64,000 bases of DNA from Epiperipatus broadwayi (lineage: Eukaryota > Onychophora > Udeonychophora > Euonychophora > Peripatidae): NCBI GenBank assembly GCA_028023455.1, contig JAQFVV010000020.1, forward strand, positions 3,763,092-3,827,091, read 5' to 3'. This document shows, in pieces, positions 11,698 to 23,215 of the stretch. Position numbers and translations under genes: made by a program. Under the pieces are notes generated by a model, which was given only the letters and a program-made list of their open reading frames with translations, did no database searches and was not told the origin of the DNA. Each line of letters starts with the position of its first letter. Position 1 is the stretch's first letter.

Positions 11698-13474
11698 AAC
11701 CGAGTCCACATAAGAATATATTTATTTGGATTTAACTGGCTTTAAATCCCCTCTTTCATAATAATTTTAAAAACATGGGAATGGACTGGCTGTTCAAGCA
11801 GAGAAGTAGAATACCATCGATAGAGGAACTATCAATAGTACCTATAACCAGATCGAGGCTATACAAAGCATAACCTGTAATAACATTTCCAGACTATAGC
11901 ACTTCTCAACTGCTGAATTCAAACCACTGCCATCCAAAGCATTTTATTTGTTTTGAGGATCAACCTCAGGTGCCAGCCAACCATAGGTTATATCGTCAAC
12001 ATGCTTCAGACAACAGACACACAATCCAATGCTTGACAAATAACATGACTAACTCATACTCTTAACTAGAGTCCAGCACATTTATTTTAACACAAAAATA
12101 ACTCTGCACTAATTTACTGGTAAAACAATAACAACCGAGAGAGAGAGAGAGAGAGAGAGAGAAAACAAATAGACAAAATAACAATTAAGCAAACAATATT
12201 TATTTTAATACACACATATAAGTATAACATAAATAACAATAATATTGAAATTTACATAAAAAACATATAAGTAATTAAAGATTACATTGGGTTATACTTA
12301 TGAGTGTTTATTAAAGTTCATTTCATTCTCATATATGTGTAGTTATTTATAATGGGAGAAAAATTATATTTACCTAGGATTTAAAATAATGTGCCACACT
12401 TTCATTGATTCAGTTCTTTATTTGCTTCTTTTACTTCTTGACTACCAACTGGTTGGCCTTTTGATTTCCATCAATGGTTTCTGGCTCCCTTTCTATTTTT
12501 CAAGTTCACAATGAGTGAGATTATTGTGAGTGTAGAGATCACAGAGAAAACATTGGTTCCAAATGGAGAATATTTGATGATACTGAGGATTAAGAGTCAA
12601 AGACCAGCCAAACACATCTAAGGTTCTGTAGCACAGCATATTGGTAGATTAGCTTTTAGTGAAGATAGGTCAATGAATGCACATACTGGAAACATGAACA
12701 GCTTTTTTAACCATCTTCCCTTCTCTCTTTTAGTAATAGTGAATACAACAGAGTGCTAATATTAATATTCTGCCCGCGTAATAATTTGATTGAAGCTGAA
12801 TAACAATCTGTCTGGAATCTTAATTTCTTTTCTCTCTGTCTTTTATACTTCTCCATCTCTCTCTCTCATTGTTTTATCTTTATCATCACTTAGACCAAAT
12901 TTAATTAATTTTATATTCCTTGTTATCTTAATCCTTCTTCCAGATTCATCGACTGTCTCATTAAGATTAATTTTTGCATTTTTGCTTATCTAATCTCCTT
13001 TCAAGATTAATCTAACTTTCTTGATAAGATAGTATACATGGTTTTTTTTAAAATTAAATTTCTTTTATCAACCAAGTCATCTTTAACGAATTGCAATTTT
13101 AAAAGTTGTCATTTACAAATCAACTTTTGTTCTGATTTTGATATTTGCTTACTTTTATATATTTTATTCTTTATAAAAAGGAGATGCTGTGTTTCAAATC
13201 TTGTTAGACTTTCGTTTTAGACTTTCCTCCATACCCACTCTTTAATATTAAACTTTCCTTTATTTTAACAGGTAAGAAAATGATGCAATATTTTTAGTTT
13301 TGCAAGTTTGTGTTTTAACATTTAATTCTTACGTATTTTCTTACTATTTTACTATTTGCTTTTTTTTCTTAAACGAATTTTGATAATTTATTTTTAAATA
13401 ATAATGTATGTATAAAAGAATACATGTGTCTTTTTTAAACATATATATTCACTAGCACTACAATATATATATAT
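11698..13474. mobile_element. Unidentified insertion of about 1.8 kb in the right direct repeat
   Basis: The left repeat lacks this block, so it is either an insertion here or a deletion there. It is less A+T-rich than its surroundings at 11740-12060 and holds a (GA)n tract at 12137-12162. A 67-codon and a 60-codon plus-strand open frame near 12.8-13.2 kb are T-rich and look incidental. No inverted ends, protein motif or tail were recognised; both edges lie in TA-rich sequence, so the exact borders are uncertain. Confidence 0.4.
12137..12162. repeat. (GA)n microsatellite
   Basis: Thirteen or so GA units inside the 1.8-kb insertion. Confidence 0.9.
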
Positions 13475-14458
13475 ATATATATTACCACTTAAAGAATCAT
13501 TATTTAAAATTATAAATATCATTAAATAACACATATTACATATTTCATAATCTGTATTGAAATATGACATCTATTAAATAAAAATAAACTATCATTTATT
13601 ACATTTATATTACTTTGAACATTATATTTAAAACATTTTGAAAATATTACTTACATATAGCTTTAATAACAACACATGGTGATCAGTCCAATATTTAAGA
13701 ATTGACAATTTATGAATAATTAATATCAGCATAATATTTATGTGAAAAATAATTTACTATAAACTAAAAATATTTAATGAAGATTTATAGATTGTTTTGT
13801 AGTTTTAATTTATTTACCATTAATGTTATTTAAATTCATGATATAGAAGATGATCATTCAATCATTATGATGCTTCATTTAAAATATAGAAGATAAGCCT
13901 AAGTGAAGATGTAGAAAATAAATCACAATTTTATAGCAGTTGAGGATTATGAAGTAATTCTATTTATGATAAATGATAATATGAAAAAGTAGATTATCCA
14001 TTTGAATCTTGGTTTACAAATTTTGTAGATAAAAACTTTTTATTTACAAGTTCATTTTGAGAGTTCAAAATCCAATGTTTTCCTTTTTAATTTCAGCAAC
14101 TGATGATTTTGTTCATGTAATCAAAACAGTTTTCTTGATAAGAAATCTTTCTTGGCTACTTGCCAATAGAACAGTAAATAATGCTTCAGTCTATTTAAAA
14201 GTACATTTAAAATAAATAACTGTCAATTCATTAAAATTAATATTTTTAAATTAAACAATTGAATTTCTTTTTAAATTATAGTTTAACAAATTAATTTTTA
14301 TTTATAAAAAGAGTATATAATGTCTTTCAAAAAATAATAAATAACTCAATATTTTAAATAATTAATGATGCCACACTTCTAAATTAATAAAATTTTATTC
14401 TATACATTTTCTTAATTTATACAACAATGAAATATATTCCAAAAAATATACTATTTCA

Positions 14459-17400
14459 GTATATATTGTGCACTTTTTATTAGCTCAGTCTATTTTAAAA
14501 TAAAATTTTGTTCTATAATTTTAAATTTGTTAAACCCAGTGATATTTACTTAGTAAACTAAGAAAAACAATAATGACATATTAGATTATAGGTTTGAACT
14601 TGGGTTTAGTTAATGGAAATTTATAAAGGATCTGACAAATAAAACAATTAACTCAAGATACATATAAATAATAACCTATAGAGTCAGATATATGCAGATA
14701 GATGGACAATTAATATCATTTAGTATTTAAAACCAGTGAAGTTCAAATTATATCTTGTAAACATGATGCATTATATAGACCAATAATTATTGGCTGTGCG
14801 CATTTGATTTAATAAAAAAAATGTTTATAGTCAAATCTTGTTATATTTAAAAGTAAGTAAATATTTATCAATTTTACAAAATACTGAGCTAAAATTAAAT
14901 CAGTAAATTGTATCTATATTTAATTTCTAAAAAAATATTATATTTCAATATTTTTTTAAAAAAACAAAAACTGTCATTTTAAAATAATAAACCAAAAACT
15001 TGCAAAGTACAGTAAATGTATGTTGTTTTAACAGAAAAAGTGAGAAATATCTACCAGTCACAAAGTGTCAAGCAATCTTTTACTATAAAATTAAAGAAAA
15101 AAAGTTCTTTTAGATTGTAAAAAAATAAGTAACTATGTTTTCTTTTTCTTGTTATATATTTTTAAAAAGTTGGATTAAAAATTCCTAAAATATTATTATT
15201 TACAAACAGAAAAAATAATGAATTTTAACTCTGCATCAATATATTGGATACTTATAAGCTTTATGTTTAAAATAATAAAATAACTTAATCGTTTTCTACT
15301 GGACAACTCTGTGGTCAATAAGTCCCAATAATCTCTTGGAAATTAATATATATTGAGGAAACAATCGGAGATAAATAAAATGTGCATATTAAAAGAATAT
15401 CAACAAATATATTCCCTGGAAGAGAACAATAATTGTGCCATGCTGGAAATAAATTTCAGTGATAAACAAAATGAAATAAGGAAACACAATAAATATTCAG
15501 CAAGGATAAATAAAAATAAAAAGATAAATCTCTGGGAAACAACTAAATATACATTTTTAAAAGTCAATAGAACTAAATTAATAATATCTGATAAGTGTTT
15601 ATTGCCATTAAGGTTACATATAAAATCCTGATTGCAATAAGTGATGGAAAAAGTAATCAACTTTGTGCCATACCGGTGGGAATGTGATTTTTCTATAGAA
15701 TTTTAACAGAAAATATATTGAATGAAATATATATTTGATAAAAATCATAAACATGCTCTATAGTATAGATGGAAATATTTGTCATCTTGGATAAGGTAAG
15801 CCATCAATAATCTATTACTAAATAAAGGGAATGACTACTGTTGCAATAAAGCAAATGCCTTGCGAATTTTGGAATGAGCAGGTAGTTTAAAAAGAGAACT
15901 TGTTCCTAATGTTTGTATTTATACGCCTTAATCTATGAGTTGTTAGTACAATAGGGGGGGGGGGGCTAAATCAACGGACAGTGGGAATTAATAAGTTGAT
16001 TAATTCAATTGTTTATATCAGTAGTTATTTAAAAGTTAGGTTGTTTTTTTATTAAATATTATTAGTGATTAGAATGAACAAATATGATCAATATCCTAGA
16101 ATGAAATATATAATAATGTATTTAACACTACATATATGTGATTAAGGGGGCAAAGTGTGTTTACATGTAATAATTGATAAACCAAAAACGATATTTTCTT
16201 ATGGAAAATATCAAGATATTAATTTTGTCTTTCTTGTAAACATCCAGATTTATAACAATCTTTTCTCAAATGTTTTATATTGTTATTTTATCAACAGGTA
16301 TTCAACCTTATTATAATTATTATTTTGGAAGTTTGAAATAAAAGACCATGAATTAAAAAGAAATAAATAAAGGAAGAAGGATTGTTTAATAAAAAACTGG
16401 ACGTATACACATGGAAATAAAAATCCCAACATGCTATGGGAGAGTATTAATTTTGTTTAATTATAAATACTCCGAATATTAATTTTCAATTGTTTTATTG
16501 TTATTATAATGTGTTTGTATACAACTTTGTTATAACAGTTATGTTAAGCTACTTGTCAATGGGAATGTTTATTGTAATTATTTGTAATTAATGTTATTAA
16601 AATTATTGTTTTGAAAGTTCTAAACGTTGCATTTCTTTTCTGGGCTCATTGTCACCACATCACACGAACTCGATATGTACAATTGAAATTAAAATAAGAA
16701 ATCAATTCAGTTTAGAGCAATCTAACAGTTTAATAAGCAAACATCTCTTAATAGAGATTTTTACTTGCTATATGCTGCCTTGATTCCATAGGTCATTGAT
16801 GACACTGCCAATTATTAGGGTTGTGTTTATTAATATGAAATTAAATGATATACTAGTTATTAGTCAAAGTATTAGGGTTAATTACAGTTTAGTTAATAAT
16901 ATTATTTTAATAATAAGTATTAAAGAATATAAATATAAAGCTTGATTATAGATTTAAATTACAAGCCTTCCTTAATTTGTGCACTACCCATGGAAATCCA
17001 TAAAATCCCTCTTGATATTCCATAGGTGGTATGAAGAATTAATAAATCAATGATTATCCTGAGATATTTTTATTGTAAAGTTATTCTTATGATTATTGCA
17101 AATCTTAATTATCAAAAATAATAGGAATCACAGTTTATCTGTAATTATCTAACAGATTAATTTACTGAGTGATTGAATTAAAACTTAATAGTTATAGATA
17201 TGATATAATATATTGGATATTATTGTTAGCCATGATAATATATAGATACTTAATAAGGAGGAGTATCTGGATATTCTCATGCCATTAAACAAATATTTTA
17301 TATTTGTTTAATGTTAAGGGGATGTGATCTGTTTATTGGTAAATGAGTTTCACATTGCTTATCTTTAAAATACATCTTATTTTAGAAATGTTTAATCATG

Positions 17401-17699
17401 TAAACATAACTTGGGATAAATACTAACCTTATCGAAATTCAATTGTTATAGTTAAAGAAAATGGTTGGGAAATAGTAAGTCTGTTAATAGTACCTAGCCA
17501 GAGTCCAAGTAAAGCCTAATGTAGGAGCTTCGCTCCTCTGCTTAGGGTCGTACCACCTAAAGACAAGCCATAATATATATATATAGTATTATTTTGGGTT
17601 TAGCTGTTTGAATTTCAGAATTTATGTTTATTCACAGAGGGTGTTGCTGAAATATCTTAACATCATGATTGGTATATATATATATATAGTAATAATAAT
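14459..17699. other. A+T-rich non-coding stretch
   Basis: Only short incidental frames, including overlapping opposite-strand frames at 15.35-15.66 kb. A run of twelve G at 15954-15965 stands out. A short inverted repeat AGGAGCTTCGCTCCT lies at 17523-17537. No gene supported. Confidence 0.45.
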
Positions 17700-17943
17700 A
17701 AGTCAGATGTCACATAACTAATATATAGCTTGCACTTACAAATATATAAAATTAAGAGCATGCTAATTAGCTCTAAACAAGCTTTTTTTTATTTAGAATA
17801 AATGCTACTACAAGAGAAGGCATTCAAATCATTTTTATCTTGGATTGTCCCCATCCCCAGACCAGTTTCGACCTATGGATATCTTCAGTGAGAAGTTGGA
17901 ACATTGGATTCAAAAAACCAACTCAAGCAAAGCATTTATCTAA
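17700..17943 (-). mobile_element. Hammerhead-bearing small element, copy A
   Basis: About 240 bases shared with the left arm at 20851-21056 (same plus-strand orientation) and, inverted, with 21064-21226. The minus strand carries a hammerhead ribozyme motif. The rest is non-coding: a GTCAGATGTCAC segment, an AAGAGCATGCTAATTAGCT segment and a GCTACTACAAGAGAAGGC segment. Small elements with type I hammerheads of minimal stem III are known from the terminal repeats of Penelope-like elements and from retrozymes; which of these this is cannot be decided here, since no coding region is attached. Confidence 0.6.
17846..17903 (-). ncRNA. Type I hammerhead ribozyme motif, copy A
   Basis: Read on the minus strand: stem I 5' strand (17903-17889), core CTGAAGA (17888-17882), stem II with CATA loop (17881-17870), GAAAC (17869-17865), a two-nucleotide stem III loop, then GGTC with predicted cleavage after the C at 17860, then stem I 3' strand TGGGGATGGGGACA (17859-17846). 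Stem I pairs as two blocks of six base pairs (with G-U pairs) around a small internal loop. Stem III is ACUGGU folding on itself, with A15.1-U16.1 and C-G closing pairs. All catalytic core positions match the hammerhead consensus. Stem II has lost its first pair, so activity may be weak. Self-cleavage would be of the element's RNA. Confidence 0.7.
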
Positions 17944-18059
17944 AAGTTAATTGGGTTGTCATCTGATCCTTCATGTCAGCCGCTAGAGACGCGATTTCTA
18001 ACCAAAAAACACATTAATATAATGTTCCCGGGCTAGCAATTCTCTATTAATATTGACTT

Positions 18060-19880
18060 TTTTTTTGTTTGTTTACAAAGTTTACTTTTTTTCATTTCTG
18101 AATTATTTTTCCCAAATAATATTTTTGACGATGGGATAATAATAGTTGTTTTTTTAATTTTTTTTTTTTTACCAAAGTGTCTTTTTTGGTGTGTGTTCAA
18201 ATAGTAATTTGTGTTTTTTTTTTAAATAGTATTACTGTTTTTGTAAAATTGGATTGCCAAAATTCAAGAGAGAACGGGTTTTTTTGATGGATCTTTAAAT
18301 AATAATTTACGTTACTTTGATAGGTTTACATTTGATTTCCGACAACAATTAGTGGGAGGGTTTTTTTTGTGTACAATTAAATAATAATTTACATTACTTT
18401 GATAGATTTACAAATGATTGCCGACAACAATTATTGGGAGAAGTGTTTTTTTTTTCGCGCACGCGTGTGTATATATGTTTAAATAAAAATTAAAACCTTT
18501 ACTTTTATTGGTTTACATTTGATTGATGACCGATTTGACTTCCTTTTGTTTATAAATTATGATTTTGGTTCTACAAATAAATATTTTTGACAATGGGACA
18601 ATAATAGTTGTTGTTTGTTTAATTTTTATTGACAAGAGTGGGTGTTTTTTTGGTGTAGATTCAAATAGTAATTTGGATTACGTTTAAATAATAAGTTGTG
18701 GTCTTACTTTGATCGGTTTACATTTGATTGCCGACACTAGTTATTGGGAGGGGTGTTTTTTTGTGTGTACGATTGTAGACAACAATTATTGGGAGAAGGG
18801 GTGTAACCCTTTAAAGAATAGTAGTTTATGTTACTTTTAGTAGTGGTGTACATTTGATTGCTGACAATAATTAGTGAGAGGAGTCGGTGTTTTTGGGTGA
18901 TGATTAAATACTAATTTACCTTTTATTTTACATTTGATTGCTGACAACAATTATTGGGAGCTAAAGAGGTTTTTTTTTTTGTGTATGTTTAAATCAAAAT
19001 TGAAGTTACTTTTATCGGTTATATTTGATTGACAACGGTTTTGACTTTCTTTTTTTTTCGTTTATAAATTATGGTTTTGGTTTGCTCAAAACCTAATATT
19101 TTTGACAGTTGTGGTTTTCTTTCATTTTTATTGACAAGAATGGGTCTTTTTTGGTGTATGTTCAAATAATAATTTGGGTTACATTTAAAAAATAATCGGT
19201 TTACCTTATTTTTACTGCTTTACATTTGATTGCCAACAACAATTAGTGGAAGGGGTGTTTTTGTTTACGATTAAAGAATAATTGTACGTTCCTTTTATTT
19301 TTTACATTTGATTGCTGACAACCATTATTGGGAGAAAGGTTTTTGCATTTTTTTTTGTTTGGGTGTATGTTTAAATCAAAATTTAAGTGACTTTTATCGG
19401 TTACCATTTGATTAAAAACCGATTTGACTTTCTTTTTTTTTTCATTTATAAATTATTTAGGTTTTCTCAAATAATATTTAATTTGACAATGGGACAATAA
19501 TAGTCTAGGTTTCTTTAATTTTGATTGACAACAGCGGGTCTTTTTCGGTATACATTCAAATAGTAATTTGGATTATGTTTAACTAATAATTTACTGTCTT
19601 ACTTTGATTGGTTTACATTTGATTGCCGACGTCAATTAGTGGGAGAGTTTTTTGTTTTTTTCTATATGATTAAAGAATAATTGACGTTCCTTTTATTTGA
19701 CTGTTTGATTGCTGATGACAACAATTATTGGGAGAAGAGGGTTTTTTAGGGCTATGTTTAAATAAAAATTTTAGTTACTTCTTTTATTTTACATTTGATT
19801 GCCGATGACAACAATTATCGGGAGAAGAAGGGATGTACGTTTAAATAAAAATTGAAGTTACTTCTTTTATTTTTGACATT
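18060..19880. repeat. Degenerate satellite-like tandem array
   Basis: Recurring phrases define the array. TTTACATTTGATTG followed by CCGAC or CTGACAACAATTATTGGGAG appears about ten times (for example near 18325, 18715, 18850, 18930, 19210, 19305, 19610, 19785). The segment TATAAATTAT...TTTTGACAATGGGACAATAATAG recurs near 18.1, 18.55, 19.05 and 19.44 kb. The larger period is roughly 400-500 bases with smaller repeats nested inside. The plus strand is strikingly T/G-rich with runs of T and G. No coding frame. Confidence 0.75.
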
Positions 19881-20443
19881 TGACGAAGGCCATTTAGAAT
19901 CCCTCAAACAAGCTTGTTTTTTATGAAGTGAACATTTCCATCGGCAGATGTTTTTGGACCTTAAATCTGCATATATTTCCCGTACAATCCAATCTTTTCT
20001 TTCAGCAGCAGTATGTTTTTTTCTGCTGTACAAATATTCCAGCACAGGCTTCCATGTCTGGAAATTTCCATGTTTCCAAGTTTTCTGTTGTAGGAATTAG
20101 CCATACTTTTTGTCTCGGAAAATTTCTCTCTAAAATGTGACTCAAAGTGTGATTTTTAAAATTTTACGTTATTCCACCCTAATCGAAAATTTAGGAGGAA
20201 TACAAATTTATGAGGAACAATCACTACTGTTAAAATTAATAAAATGTAACACTACATCAATTCGTCTTAAAAAAAAGGCACCAATGAAAATTTAAATAAT
20301 TTTGACACGATCACATTAACACACCCTCGTATGATATTGTTACATAAAATACATAATGCAGCATTACGATATAGTGCATGACACAAACAACTACGGCATT
20401 TTCCTCTGCTTTTAGCATCGGAAAAAGCCACATCATTAGCCAC

Positions 20444-20585
20444 TAAGCCGAGTTAACACTCTTTCTAGATTTTATCGTAGAAAGAAGACTTAACTCCGAG
20501 TTAACACTCTACCTTTTAGCGTAGAAAGTGGACTTAACTCTGAGTTAACAATCTTTCTAGGATTTATTTTAGAAAGAATGCTTAA
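20444..20585. repeat. Three tandem GAGTTAACA-type units near the right inverted repeat
   Basis: The block (C)CGAGTTAACACTCT followed by a TAGAAAG-containing hairpin occurs at about 20448, 20496 and 20540 (steps of 48 and 44 bases). Each unit can fold: TTCTAGA/TCGTAGAA and GACTTAACTC/GAGTTAAC pair. Subterminal repeats like these are common in DNA transposons. Confidence 0.7.
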
Positions 20586-20850
20586 AGGCTTGGGTGCAGC
20601 CGCAGAAATGGCATATTTCTAGAAATTTAGCTAGAAATAGCGCCTCTAGCAGCTGACACGAAGGATCAGTTGACAACTGTTAATTGTTAGAAAAAGATCT
20701 GAAACTTTTAGATATCTACATGTCTTTAAAGTCAGCTGTCCAACTGAAAAAATCATATGGGCCTGAACTTCATTCAGATACTCCATATATTAATAGGCTT
20801 AGCGATTCAATTTAGCCAAAGCCCCAACAGCAAAATAATAATAGTAGTAA

Positions 20851-21226
20851 TAATAGGTCAGATGTCACATGACTTATATATAGCTTGCTCTTACAAATAT
20901 ATAAAATTAAGAGCATGCTAATTAGCTCTAAACAAGCTTTTTTTATTTATGATAAATGCTACTACAAGAGAAGGCATTCAAATTATTTTTATTTTGGATT
21001 GTCCCATCCCCAGACTGTTTTTGACCTATGGGTCTCTTGAGTGAGGAGTTGGTTTTTTAATCTAATGTCCCAACTCCTCACTGAAGAGACCCATAGGTTG
21101 AAACTGATCTGGGGATGGGGACAATCTAATATAAAAATGACTTGAATGCCTTCTCTTGTAGTAGCATTTATCATAAATAAAAAAAAGCTTGTTTAAAGCT
21201 AATTAGCATGCTCTTAATTTTACATA
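20851..21226. mobile_element. Hammerhead-bearing small element, copy B, as a large foldback
   Basis: Two inverted arms of about 160 bases (20895-21056 and 21064-21226) meet around a short TTTTTTAATCTAATGT-like loop. Each arm is a copy of the copy A element in opposite orientation, so transcription in either direction would give a long hairpin. The left arm carries a mutated hammerhead on the minus strand (core CTCAAGA, and the GAAAC replaced by AAAAC), while the right arm carries an intact core on the plus strand. The arms share the 7-base phrase GAGTTGG at their junction. The right edge runs into a (TA)n tract. Confidence 0.7.
21066..21123 (+). ncRNA. Type I hammerhead ribozyme motif, copy B
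   Basis: Plus strand: stem I 5' strand 21066-21080, core CTGAAGA 21081-21087, stem II GACC-CATA-GGTT 21088-21099 (last pair G-U), GAAAC 21100-21104, minimal stem III ending in GATC with predicted cleavage after C21109, stem I 3' strand 21110-21123. Stem I again gives six plus six pairs. Compared with copy A, stem II is better and stem III worse (C opposite A). The core residues are all present. The opposite arm could compete for pairing with the ribozyme in a long transcript. Confidence 0.7.
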
Positions 21227-21229
21227 TAT

Positions 21230-22385
21230 ATATATATTGTAATGGTATGCACCCTCTCAACAAGATAAGTTAAGGCAGTCACATCTCACTATAGTCAGAT
21301 TTAAGGTCTTCATATAGGATGCCACGAATGATATGATTTAATTTTGATATAAAACTATATGTGTTCCTAATAAATAATGTATTATTAATAAAAGTTATTA
21401 TATCTAAAGCACATCAAATCAATTTTCACCTTAATTAACTTTACCGTTATGCTCAGATTTCGAACTCAGGGAAGTTTAACAATTTACTCTCTTCAGGGGT
21501 TCCTATCAATATTTTAAAGTAATATTAACAATGAATCTCACTAACACTTTAAATTAAATAAAACAAAATTGAAGACTTCATTTAATTTATTCTAAAAAAA
21601 CATAATTATTTATTTAACAATTAAATAATTTAAATTTTACAATATATAAAAAAATATTTATCTACATTCTCTTTACTTACAGTAGATATATTTTCTAAAC
21701 CTATAACACTATGTGATTTTACAATGTATATAAAATATAAGTATCCAAATATTTAGACATTTATATTAACGCTATTTTACAATAATTAGCTAATACAAAT
21801 AATAATCCAATCATTTGTATATAATACCTTCATTCGTTAAAATGATTGTCAGTAAGTTATATTTTTTAATATAAAAATATATACTTCACAACAATGTTAA
21901 TCATTTATTCATTTATCATACTTTACTGTTATTAGACTATTTGGTTTAGCATAAAGAATATAGTGTCATGTCATAGAAAATAATAATATGTGGATTTAAA
22001 AATAATTTAATCTCTTACCTCAAATTCACATTATCCCTTTCCCATATTAACATTTCTTAACTGATATTTAAATCTTTATTAATCATAAATAAAACAAAAA
22101 TATTCTAAATTATTAATTCTCTCTTATTATTCATTTTTTTAATAAAATGAATACGATGATAAAGAAAATGAAATTAACTTTTCTCAATTATAATTTTCAA
22201 AAATCTTAAATGGTATTTATAAAAGTTAATGTTCCTCACAAAAAAGTCCTTCAAAGACACAGTTTTTTTATTCCTTCATTGTTAAACATTAAAAAGAATA
22301 ATATTAGGATATCCTAAGTTGACATTTAGTTTCCTCTTTATATTCATCTTTTTAATACACCATTCCTTTATTAACAATCATAACT
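21230..22385. other. A+T-rich non-coding stretch
   Basis: Nothing beyond short incidental frames. Confidence 0.45.
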
Positions 22386-22520
22386 CCATTTTGAAGATCT
22401 AATCTTTTTAAAATTTTAAGGCATTCATAATTCCATTTTGAAGATCTAATTTCTTTGTAATTTTAAGGCATTCATAATTCCATTTTGAAGATCTAATTTC
22501 TTTATAATTTTAAGGCATTT
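22386..22520. repeat. 47-bp tandem repeat, about three units
   Basis: CCATTTTGAAGATCTAAT recurs with exact 47-base steps at 22386, 22433 and 22480, each followed by TTTTAAGGCATT. Confidence 0.9.
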
Positions 22521-23215
22521 AGCAAACGATGTTATTCACACATATATATTTGATTAGGCAAGTGCATTTTATCTATCCCATGATAAATTTGTGTTCTACT
22601 CGCTTTGCATTTTCTTTATAATGTAAAGTACATTAAATTTGAATGAAGTTTTTATAAACATGTTCTTTTTTAAAACGCCATTCAGATTTTAAAACATGTA
22701 ATTCAAACAATTTTTATAGAACACAAAAATATATTTAGATTACTTTCTTTGAACAAATATTAGAAATTTCTTCTAATGAATATTAAATTGTTCAAAATAT
22801 AAACTTCAATGTACACTGTTCTGTGAAATCAAACATAGTAGAAGTTTTTATGAGGATATAGCGGACAAAAATAGAATCCTTAGTCTTCTAATAAAAAGAA
22901 AGAATTAATATATTATATCTCACTCCATCAGCTTGCTGAAGCATACACATTCTACATTGTTGCAATAACAATTAGATATTAAAACACTAAGTTAATTTCA
23001 TTTCCTTTAATCTGATAAACTGTGAATCCAGAGGTTATTTATCACCTTGTCAACAGTCTTTTGTCAATAACGTCTTTTTTTCATTTTAACGAATGAAAAA
23101 CACTAACTTAACAAGTTATATATTTATTTTTATAAACATAATAATAATGCAAATATAATGTATACATATTGATTACATGTATGTATGAGTATATATATAC
23201 TCCTACAACATATAT
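22521..23215. other. A+T-rich non-coding stretch
   Basis: No gene seen. Confidence 0.45.

Larger units (their letters stand above)
10890..14458. repeat. LTR-like direct repeat, right copy, with a large insertion
   Basis: Same orientation and content as 6843-8730. Positions 10890 to about 11697 match the first part, and about 13475-14458 match the remainder. Taking out the middle insertion leaves about 1.78 kb, close to the left copy. Many single-base differences and small indels separate the two, so if these are LTRs the element is old. The end ACTATTTCA at 14450-14458 marks where similarity to the left copy stops. Confidence 0.55.
17955..20677. mobile_element. 2.7-kb unit bounded by 45-bp terminal inverted repeats
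   Basis: Positions 17955-17999 and the reverse complement of 20633-20677 match at 40 of 45 bases, both starting GTTGTCA and ending ATTTCT. Weaker similarity (TTAA) continues a few bases outward. The inside is mainly the satellite-like array at 18.06-19.88 kb. This is the layout of an old, non-autonomous DNA transposon, or of an element that captured and expanded a satellite. No transposase was recognised; two minus-strand frames at 19.82-20.15 kb look weakly coding but match nothing I know. Target-site duplications were not found. Confidence 0.55.

Noticed and set aside
12790-13220. Two plus-strand hydrophobic frames as membrane proteins
   Set aside because: They are made of T-rich codons (Leu, Ile, Phe, Ser) that simply mirror local T-rich DNA inside an insertion; no start context or homologue.
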